DNA of 11,713 nucleotides from Actinomycetota bacterium (GTDB taxonomy: Bacteria > Actinomycetota > Coriobacteriia > Anaerosomatales > D1FN1-002). The stretch spans positions 1-11,713 of the forward strand of contig VAUM01000025.1 of assembly GCA_005774595.1 (NCBI GenBank), read 5' to 3'. Of the stretch, positions 6,019 to 11,204 are shown piece after piece. Positions within the stretch are counted from its first letter, which is position 1, and each line of letters begins with the position of its first letter. Under the pieces are notes generated by a model, which searched no databases, had not been told where the DNA came from, and worked only from the letters and a program-made list of their open reading frames with translations. The translations under genes and the position numbers were made by a program.

Positions 6019-6567
6019 CTACAGCAACGCTTCCTCGCGCAGCCGCGCCACGTAGGGCAGGTTCCTCAAGGTCCCCCTGAGGTCGAGGCCGTAGCCGACC
6101 ACGAACTCGTCGGGGATGCGGAACCCCCGGTAGGCGATCGGCAGGTCGACGATCCGGCGCACGTCCTTGTCGAGCAACGTGCACACCTCGAGTCCCGCCG
6201 GCTGGCGCGCCTTGAGCATCCGGAGCAGATAGTTGAGCGTCAGCCCCGTGTCGATGATGTCCTCGACCACGATCACGTGCCTGCCGTCGATCGGGTCGTC
6301 GAGGTCCTTGGTGATACGCACGACGCCCACGGCGCCGGCCTCGTACCCGCTGACCGCCATGAAGTCCAGGTGGACGTCGAGCGGGATGGCGCGCGCGAGG
6401 TCCGCGAGGAAGAACAGGCCGCCTCTAAGGACGGTCACCAGCGTGACCTCGTCGCCCGCGTGGTCGGCGCCGATCTGTGCACCGATCTCCGTCACACGCT
6501 CCGCGATCGCGGCCTCAGCGACCAGAACGCTGTCGACCTCGGCGGGCAGCGGCTCCCCGACCGTCAT
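6019..6567 (-). CDS. hpt: Hypoxanthine phosphoribosyltransferase
   Basis: This 182-residue cytoplasmic enzyme makes IMP (and often GMP) from hypoxanthine (or guanine) and PRPP. Diagnostic features are VLRGGLFFLADL (47-58), the PRPP loop VIVVEDIIDTGLT (98-110) with the paired E102 and D103, the base-contacting LLDKDVRR (131-138), and FVVGYGLD (155-162) near the C-terminus. The length is standard for bacterial Hpt. The ATG at 6567-6565 overlaps the stop of the preceding gene as ATGA, with GGAGG about ten bases upstream. A channel gene follows two bases after the stop. In many actinobacteria hpt sits beside tilS and ftsH; that is not the arrangement here. Confidence 0.96.
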   Translation of the reverse strand: MTVGEPLPAEVDSVLVAEAAIAERVTEIGAQIGADHAGDEVTLVTVLRGGLFFLADLARAIPLDVHLDFMAVSGYEAGAVGVVRITKDLDDPIDGRHVIVVEDIIDTGLTLNYLLRMLKARQPAGLEVCTLLDKDVRRIVDLPIAYRGFRIPDEFVVGYGLDLRGTLRNLPYVARLREEALL

Positions 6568-6998
6568 CCGCCCGTGTCCTCCCCCGCCGGAGCCAGGCCG
6601 CCTCCGTCCGCGTGCGGGCGCTCGGCGACCGGGATGCCGTACTTGAGCAGCAGGGCGCGGAAGTCCTTCTGGTAGAAGACCTTGATGTTCACGTCGGGGT
6701 AGAGTTCCTTCAGGCGCCGCACCTTGCGGTTCTTCTTCGTGACGAGCTTCTGGCTCATGGTGGTCAGCTCGATGTACAGGTCGAGGTCGGGCAGGTAGAA
6801 GTCGGGCGCGAAGTACGCGATCACGGCCCCGTGCGCGTCCCACTCGATCGGGAAGCGGGTCGGCTCGTAGTCCCAGCGGATCCGGTAGAAGTCGAGGATC
6901 TGCGCGGCCATGCGCTCGCTCGGATGGGCGAATGACGTCGATGCGACCTTGTCTGAGACAGGGAGTCCGACGGGCCCGGTTCCGTGCTCCTGTGTCAT
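6564..6998 (-). CDS. Conserved-looking protein of unknown function, possible PD-(D/E)XK nuclease-like fold
   Basis: I do not recognise this 144-residue protein as a named family. After a low-complexity first 22 residues, the core holds SERMAAQILDFY (27-38, with E28), WDYEP (42-46), YFAPDFYLPDLDLYIELT (62-79) and a Lys/Arg-rich KKNRKVRRLKELYPD (88-102), ending in VFYQKDF. The order helix-Glu, then PDF, then a hydrophobic strand ending in E-x-T, then a basic helix, resembles small restriction-endonuclease-like folds. The usual catalytic Lys of ExK is Thr79, although Lys84 and Lys88 are close. The ATG at 6998 begins seven bases after the ftsR-like stop and its stop overlaps the hpt start as ATGA, so it is cotranscribed with both. 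The tail after about 125 is Gly/Ala-rich and probably disordered. Confidence 0.72.
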   Translation of the reverse strand: MTQEHGTGPVGLPVSDKVASTSFAHPSERMAAQILDFYRIRWDYEPTRFPIEWDAHGAVIAYFAPDFYLPDLDLYIELTTMSQKLVTKKNRKVRRLKELYPDVNIKVFYQKDFRALLLKYGIPVAERPHADGGGLAPAGEDTGG

Positions 6999-7005
6999 CT
7001 TCCGC

Positions 7006-7716
7006 TCAGGTGTCGTCGCCGAACGTCTTGGACAGCGCACGCGCGAGCAGCGTGCGCTTCAGCTCGCCGGTCAGGTCGCCGATCTCGCCGAGGGCCTCGG
7101 CGAGCTTCTGCCGCGTCTCCGGCGTGCGGTGCCGGAAGGCCGGCATGAGCACCTGCTCGAAGAAGGACGCCTCCCGTGCGGCGAAGGTCTCGTACATGCG
7201 CAGGTGCCTCGGCTCGACGCCGTAGCGGCGCAGATCCCAACAGGTGTGCGCGATGACGACGTCGGCGGCGGGCAGTTCGGCACCCTGCTCGCCGCGCCCG
7301 AGGGCGACGATGCCGTATTCGGCGAGCTCCTTGATGAACGACACCGGCAGGCCGAGCGCTGTCGGCGCCTGGTCGACCGGCACGGCAGTCCCCCTGTCGG
7401 CGGGAAGCGAGCTGAGCTCGCCTTGGGCAGCCGTGCCCCGCAGCTCGGCCGGCATGCGGCCCTTGTCGATCTCCTTGAGGCGGTCGCGTATGACCGCCAG
7501 CGGCAGGAAGTGCTCGCGCTGCAGCCGCAGGACGAGCTCGACGCGGGCGACGTCCGTGTCCTTGAACTTGCGATACCCTCCAGCGGTACGCTCGGGCGCG
7601 ATCAGCCCCTCCTCCTCGAGGAAGCGCACTTTGGAGATGCTCACGTCGGGATAGGTCGCCTTCAGCTTGTCGACCACCTCCCCGATGGTGAGGTAGTCGC
7701 GCTCTCTAGCCTTCAT
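7006..7716 (-). CDS. ftsR: MerR-family transcriptional regulator, FtsR (Rv1828) type
   Basis: This 236-residue DNA-binding protein has an N-terminal winged helix-turn-helix at about 8-82: LTIGEVVDKL, then ISKVRFLEEEGLI (27-39), then GGYRKFKDTDVARVE (46-60) as the wing. A variable linker (about 85-120) and a C-terminal helical domain (about 121-236) follow. The YPDVSISKVRFLE stretch and LQREHFLPLAVIR (65-77) closely resemble the Mycobacterium Rv1828 / Corynebacterium FtsR subgroup, which regulates ftsZ and cell division; that role here is inferred. Classical ligand-binding cysteines of metal-sensing MerR proteins are absent. The ATG start overlaps the FHA gene stop as ATGA, matching the garA-Rv1828 gene order of mycobacteria. 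Confidence 0.85.
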   Translation of the reverse strand: MKARERDYLTIGEVVDKLKATYPDVSISKVRFLEEEGLIAPERTAGGYRKFKDTDVARVELVLRLQREHFLPLAVIRDRLKEIDKGRMPAELRGTAAQGELSSLPADRGTAVPVDQAPTALGLPVSFIKELAEYGIVALGRGEQGAELPAADVVIAHTCWDLRRYGVEPRHLRMYETFAAREASFFEQVLMPAFRHRTPETRQKLAEALGEIGDLTGELKRTLLARALSKTFGDDT

Positions 7717-8153
7717 CGGCCGCCGCCGCCCGTGAACGACATGAGGAACCGGCCGATGCGGACGGAATCGCCGTGCCCGAGGATCGCGCTGTCGACCCGG
7801 ACCCCGTTCACGTAGGTGCCGTTCAGCGACCCCGCGTCCTCGATCCCCACCACGCCGGCGGCCGCGCGCAGCACCGCGTGATGGCGCGAGACGGTGACGT
7901 CGTTGAGGAACACGTCGCACGCAGGGTCGCGGCCGATGGTGAGCTCGTCGCGGTCGAGGAAGAAGCGCTCCCCGGCGTCAGGGCCGCTGCGCACGGTGAG
8001 CGACGGCACGGCCGCGGGGGCCTCGCTCGGGCCGGCCTCCACGGAGCCGACCGGCGCGAAGTCCTCGGTGGCGCCCTCCAGGACCGCACCGCACGCCGCG
8101 CACTCGCGGTGGTTGGCCTCTATGGGCGATCCGCATGCGGGACACTCCGGCAT
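7713..8153 (-). CDS. Zinc-ribbon and FHA domain protein (GarA/OdhI-like position)
   Basis: This is a 146-residue cytoplasmic protein. Residues 4-21 carry a CxxC...CxxC pattern (C4, C7, C18, C21) typical of a small zinc ribbon. An acidic Pro/Ala-rich linker spans about 25-50, and an FHA domain occupies about 51-140. All key phosphothreonine-binding positions are seen: R75 in IGRDPACDV, S89 and H92 in SRHH, and N111 in SLNGTYVNG. Its neighbour ftsR and linkage to gcv genes match the mycobacterial gcvH-garA-Rv1828 locus. GarA there is a kinase-controlled switch on 2-oxoglutarate and glutamate metabolism. The N-terminal ETTS phosphosite of GarA is not seen here; the zinc ribbon stands in its place, so regulation may differ. 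The ATG start has GGAAGG about twelve bases upstream. Confidence 0.87.
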   Translation of the reverse strand: MPECPACGSPIEANHRECAACGAVLEGATEDFAPVGSVEAGPSEAPAAVPSLTVRSGPDAGERFFLDRDELTIGRDPACDVFLNDVTVSRHHAVLRAAAGVVGIEDAGSLNGTYVNGVRVDSAILGHGDSVRIGRFLMSFTGGGGR

Positions 8154-8177
8154 CGCGATCGTGGTCCTTCCGGCGCC

Positions 8178-8438
8178 CTAGTCCGAGAAGCCGAACTCCC
8201 GGCGCTGGAACGCGTCGGAGATCTGCTGCTCGAGAGCGGACGCGACCTCAGGGTTCTCGAGGACGTGCCCGAGCCGCTCCTCGCTCAGGCGGTTCTTGAC
8301 GTATGGGTCGTGCAAAGCGTCGGTGAGCTTGCGCCCGTTGTGCACCTCTCGGATGACGTACTCCACGACGCGCTCCTCGATGGCATCGATGGCCATCTCG
8401 TCGAGGAACGCCTGAAGCTTCTCCTGGATCGTCGACAC
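8178..8438 (-). CDS. Small protein of unknown function (86 aa)
   Basis: I do not recognise this protein. It is almost entirely predicted helical and charged, with no signal peptide, membrane segment or cysteine. It starts STIQEKLQAFLDEMAIDAIE and has a central YVIREVHNGRKLTDALHDP stretch (about 27-45) and ENPEVASALEQQ (about 61-72). The GTG at 8438-8436 is chosen because GAGGAGGG (8449-8442) sits just upstream; the TTG five codons earlier would precede that site. It lies 44 bp after the rsiG-like gene and 24 bp before the FHA gene, so it is probably cotranscribed with both. Coding is supported by the good ribosome site, operon position and balanced protein composition. Confidence 0.75.
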   Translation of the reverse strand: MSTIQEKLQAFLDEMAIDAIEERVVEYVIREVHNGRKLTDALHDPYVKNRLSEERLGHVLENPEVASALEQQISDAFQRREFGFSD

Positions 8439-8441
8439 GTG

Positions 8442-8449
8442 CCCTCCTC
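8442..8449 (-). promoter_or_regulatory. Ribosome-binding site deciding the start of the 86-aa gene
   Basis: GAGGAGGG on the minus strand is followed after three bases by the GTG at 8438. The longer reading frame from the TTG at 8453 would place this sequence inside the coding region, so the GTG is preferred. Confidence 0.7.
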
Positions 8450-8482
8450 GCAAAGTGCTGGTCCGTGCGGTCCCGTCGCGGG

Positions 8483-8812
8483 CTAGTCGTCCCCGTCGCC
8501 GTCGCCGTCGTTATCGTCGTCGAGCGCGCCGGTGACGTCGAAACGCGCGCCGCCGCGCACGTCCGAGGCCAGGATGTCGATCAGCCGCTCGATGTCCGCG
8601 CCGGAGATGACGTCCTCGCCGGCCTCACGCTGCGCCTTCATGCGCCGCACGAGTTCCGCCCGCAGGATGTCGATCTTGCCGTGGAGCACGCGGCGGCGGT
8701 AGCTCAGCCGCTGCTCCTCCTCGTGAAGCGTGTCGAGGATATCCCGCAGCTCCTCGTTCGACTTGCCCTCGAGTCCCAGAAGGACCGAGTCCGAGCCTTC
8801 GTTCTCGCCCAT
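8483..8812 (-). CDS. rsiG: RsiG-like c-di-GMP-binding anti-sigma factor (single-motif form)
   Basis: This 109-residue cytoplasmic protein has a helical core (about 18-63), a second helix (about 71-84) and an acidic Asp/Gly tail (98-109). Within the core helix, E33, S37, R40, H44 and D48 fit the spacing of the RsiG cyclic-di-GMP motif E(x)3S(x)2R(x)3Q(x)3D, with His in place of Gln. In Streptomyces, RsiG bound to c-di-GMP sequesters the sigma factor WhiG. Basal actinobacteria such as Rubrobacter have short RsiGs with one motif that work as homodimers, and the present size and single copy match that form. No whiG is in the window. The ATG at 8812 has GGAGGG four bases upstream; a GTG six codons earlier lacks a site. 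It is first in its operon. Confidence 0.82.
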   Translation of the reverse strand: MGENEGSDSVLLGLEGKSNEELRDILDTLHEEEQRLSYRRRVLHGKIDILRAELVRRMKAQREAGEDVISGADIERLIDILASDVRGGARFDVTGALDDDNDGDGDGDD

Positions 8813-8843
8813 GGCGCCCTCCACATCCACGGCTGCCTGCGTG

Positions 8844-8871
8844 ATTGTACCGCATCGCGCGGACGTCGGAA
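8844..8871 (-). promoter_or_regulatory. Promoter candidate for the rsiG-FHA-ftsR-hpt operon
   Basis: On the minus strand TACAAT (8849-8844) is five of six to the -10 consensus, with TTCCGA (8871-8866, three of six to TTGACA) 16 bp upstream. The predicted start near 8837 gives a short leader of about 25 nt that includes the GGAGGG site. A GCGGAC...GTCCGC inverted repeat at 8859-8880 straddles the -35 box. An alternative -10, TATAGG, lies farther up at about 8904-8899. Confidence 0.5.
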
Positions 8872-8880
8872 CGTGTCCGC
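8859..8880. repeat. Inverted repeat over the rsiG promoter -35 region
   Basis: GCGGAC (8859-8864) and GTCCGC (8875-8880) form a perfect 6-bp dyad around ten bases. It is centred on the proposed -35 hexamer, so a regulator bound here would block RNA polymerase. Alternatively it could act as a modest terminator for the upstream gcv-lipM operon. Six-base dyads arise by chance in GC-rich DNA. Confidence 0.3.
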
Positions 8881-8925
8881 TCGGCCGCCTCGTACTCTGA
8901 CCCTATACCGCAGGTCTACCCTGTC

Positions 8926-9693
8926 TCACACGTCGCAGGCGGCGTCGACCGCGCGTCGGGCGGCCCGTTCGCGCTCGTCGGCCGTGAGCTCACCGGGGGT
9001 GAACGCGACCCCGAGCCCGGCGCCGAACCCCTCGACGAGCGCGCGTTCGACCTGCTCGGGGCCGGGCGTCTCGCCGAGCACCTCGGCCAGACCGACGGCC
9101 GCAACCGCGAGCCGGGCCTCCGCAGGCCCGTCCAGACGGAACAGCGCCGCCTCGAGCGCGACGTCGCGCTCGATCACGACCGATCCGTGCTGCAGCACGG
9201 CGTCGCGCCGCCACACCTGCGCCGAGCCGGACAGCTTGGCGGCGCCGAGAGACAGGTCGGCTCGCGTCGCATGAAGGTAGCACGCACCCGACCGCGCGCC
9301 ACGATCGCGTCGCGTGAGCTCCGCGGGCACTCCGAGCAGCCGGAATGCCGAGGTCAGCCCCTCGCACAAGTGTGCGTACGAGGCCGCAGTGCCTCGAGGG
9401 ACACCGTCATGCACCGTGGCGGCCACCGAATACGTGACCTCCCGGCCGTGGAGCACGCCTCGGCCGCCCGTCGGCCGGCGGACCACCGGGACGCCCTCGC
9501 GCGCGCGGACGGCCGGGGCCACGTCGGCCAGTCGCTGGAACCTGCCGAGCGAGACCGTCGGACGGTCCCAGCGGTAGATGCGCAGGGTCGGCGGACCGCC
9601 GTTCGCCACGGACTCGAGCAGCGCTTCGTCGATCCCCATGTTCATCGCGCCGTCGACCGCGCCGTCGACGATGAGCCGCCACTCGCGAGCCAT
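8926..9693 (-). CDS. lipM: Octanoyltransferase LipM / lipoate-protein ligase family protein
   Basis: This 255-residue cytoplasmic enzyme belongs to the biotin/lipoate ligase fold family. Motifs are MNMGIDEALLE (17-27), RRPTGGRGVLHG (72-83), LSGSAQ (154-159) with the substrate-binding Lys153 just before it, and LQHGS (167-171). Cys138 in SGACYLH lies 15 residues before that Lys, the place of the catalytic thiol in LipM octanoyltransferases; ATP-dependent LplA ligases lack it. LipM moves octanoate from acyl carrier protein to the lipoyl domain of GcvH, the first step of lipoate assembly. Its position 14 bases after gcvPB ties it to glycine cleavage, since GcvH must be lipoylated. A salvage ligase remains possible because only short motifs distinguish the classes. 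The ATG has GAGGAG about nine bases upstream. Confidence 0.82.
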   Translation of the reverse strand: MAREWRLIVDGAVDGAMNMGIDEALLESVANGGPPTLRIYRWDRPTVSLGRFQRLADVAPAVRAREGVPVVRRPTGGRGVLHGREVTYSVAATVHDGVPRGTAASYAHLCEGLTSAFRLLGVPAELTRRDRGARSGACYLHATRADLSLGAAKLSGSAQVWRRDAVLQHGSVVIERDVALEAALFRLDGPAEARLAVAAVGLAEVLGETPGPEQVERALVEGFGAGLGVAFTPGELTADERERAARRAVDAACDV

Positions 9694-9707
9694 GCCGCCG
9701 CGCTCCT

Positions 9708-11204
9708 CTACCCCGCGGGACGCCAGCGCAGCTCGGGCTGCTTGACCGCGCGCGCCTCATCGAGCCGGCGCACGGGCGTCGTGTACGGCGCGCCGCGTAC
9801 GAGCTCGGGGTCCTCGGCGGCCTCTCGGGCGATCGCGGACAGCGCGCGGGCGAGCGCATCGAGCGCGGCGAGCGGCTCGGTCTCGGTGGGCTCGATCATG
9901 AGCGCCTCCTCGACGAGCTGCGGGAAGTAGACCGTCGGCGGGTGGATACCGTGGTCGAGCAGCCGCTTCGCGACGTCGAGCGTACGCACCCCGTGATCGC
10001 GCTTCAGCGCGGAGCCCGAGAGCACGAACTCGTGCATGCAGCCGCGCCCGTACGGCACCTCGTAGACGTCCTCGAGCAGCGCCTTCAGGTAGTTCGCCGA
10101 CAGCACGGCCTGCTCGGCGACCTCGCGCAGCCCGTCACCGCCCACCGCCCGCAGGTAGGTGTACGCGCGTACGAGCACGCCGAAGTTCCCAAGGAACGAG
10201 CGCACGCGCCCGATGGAACGCGCCGGCGCTTCCAGCGCCAGCGTCCCGTCCGGCGCGCGGACCGGCAGCGGGCCGGGCAGGAGCTCGGCGAGCTCGGGTG
10301 TCACGCACACGGGGCCCGCGCCGGGCCCGCCCCCGCCGTGCGGGGTCGCGAACGTCTTGTGCAGGTTGATGTGCAGCGCATCGAAGCCCATGTCGCCCGG
10401 GCGGGCCACGCCGAGGATCGCGTTGAGGTTCGCGCCGTCGCAGTACGCGTACGCGCCGGCCTCGTGCACGGCCGCGGTGATCTCACAGACGTTGGGGTCG
10501 AACAGCCCCAGCGTGTTCGGGTTCGTGAGCATGAGCGCGGCGACGTCCTCGTCCAGGGCCGCACGTAGCGCCGCGACGTCCACGAGCCCGTGCCCATCGC
10601 TCGGCACGGTGACCGTCTCGTACCCGCACATGCTGACGGTGGCGGGATTCGTGCCGTGCGCCGTGTCCGGGATCACCACCTTGCGCCGCGCGTCGCCGCG
10701 CTCGGTCAGCGCCGCGCGGAACACGAGCAGGGCGGTGAGTTCGCCGTGGGCCCCGGCGGCCGGCTGCAGCGTCACGCCGGGCAGGCCCGACACCTCGCCG
10801 AGCGCTTCGGCGAGCGACGCCATCAACTCGAGCGCGCCCTGCACGGTGGCGGCCGGCTGAGACGGATGCAGGCCGGCGAAGCCTTCGAGCCGGCACGCGT
10901 CCTCACACACGCGAGGGTTGTGCTTCATGGTGCAGGATCCGAGCGGGTACGTGCCCGAGTCCACGCCGAAGTTCATCTCGGCGAGGTGGCCGTAGTGCCG
11001 CATCATCTCGAGCTCCGTGACGTGCGGCAGGACCGGCGGCATGCGCCGTGCGGCGCCGCCGAGGGCCTCTCCCAGGTCGACGTCGGGCACGTCGAGCGCC
11101 GGGGCGCCGACGCACGCGGACTCCGGCACGCCGAGCTCGAAGATCGCCTCGCGCGGGCCGCGGGCAGGCGCTCCCGCAGGCGTGTGTACCAGCCGCTCGC
11201 TCAC
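9708..11204 (-). CDS. gcvPB: Glycine dehydrogenase (decarboxylating) subunit 2
   Basis: This 498-residue cytoplasmic PLP enzyme subunit is the C-terminal half of the split glycine cleavage P-protein. It decarboxylates glycine and passes the aminomethyl group to lipoyl-GcvH. The PLP-binding lysine is K283 in NLHKTFATPHGGGGPG (280-295). Other family motifs are YPLGSCTMKHNP (86-97), PDTAHGTNPA (179-188) and YCDGANLNA (254-262). The length is normal for GcvPB. The GTG start at 11204-11202 overlaps the gcvPA stop as GTGA, and GGAGG lies about ten bases upstream. Split GcvPA/GcvPB is common in Firmicutes, Thermotogae, archaea and early-branching actinobacteria, whereas mycobacteria and Streptomyces carry the fused form. 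Confidence 0.96.
   Translation of the reverse strand: MSERLVHTPAGAPARGPREAIFELGVPESACVGAPALDVPDVDLGEALGGAARRMPPVLPHVTELEMMRHYGHLAEMNFGVDSGTYPLGSCTMKHNPRVCEDACRLEGFAGLHPSQPAATVQGALELMASLAEALGEVSGLPGVTLQPAAGAHGELTALLVFRAALTERGDARRKVVIPDTAHGTNPATVSMCGYETVTVPSDGHGLVDVAALRAALDEDVAALMLTNPNTLGLFDPNVCEITAAVHEAGAYAYCDGANLNAILGVARPGDMGFDALHINLHKTFATPHGGGGPGAGPVCVTPELAELLPGPLPVRAPDGTLALEAPARSIGRVRSFLGNFGVLVRAYTYLRAVGGDGLREVAEQAVLSANYLKALLEDVYEVPYGRGCMHEFVLSGSALKRDHGVRTLDVAKRLLDHGIHPPTVYFPQLVEEALMIEPTETEPLAALDALARALSAIAREAAEDPELVRGAPYTTPVRRLDEARAVKQPELRWRPAG

Noticed and set aside
6017..6184. A longer N-terminus for the channel protein reaching back into hpt
   Set aside because: The extra 50-odd residues are Arg/Pro-rich and shadow the hpt C-terminus. 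The transmembrane segment starts right after the GTG at 6016.
6910..7815. A 301-codon plus-strand frame opposite the ftsR-like gene
   Set aside because: Antisense to a clear MerR-family gene, no recognisable motif, and typical of the complementary frame in high-GC coding DNA.
7717..7920. A longer N-terminus for the MerR-type regulator
   Set aside because: The extension shadows the FHA gene. The ATG at 7716 overlaps the FHA stop and begins just before the winged-helix domain.
8454..8482. Small CCCG-TCG-CGGG hairpin after the rsiG-like gene as a terminator
   Set aside because: A four-base stem without a U-tract, located inside a short operon gap, is too weak to support.
8483..8521. GTCGCC/GTCGTC run as a tandem repeat or CRISPR-like element
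   Set aside because: It is only the coding sequence of the Asp/Gly tail of the RsiG-like protein; there are no spacers and the units are three to six bases.
8845..9930. A 361-codon plus-strand frame opposite lipM
   Set aside because: Antisense to a protein with several conserved ligase motifs; composition is shadow-like.
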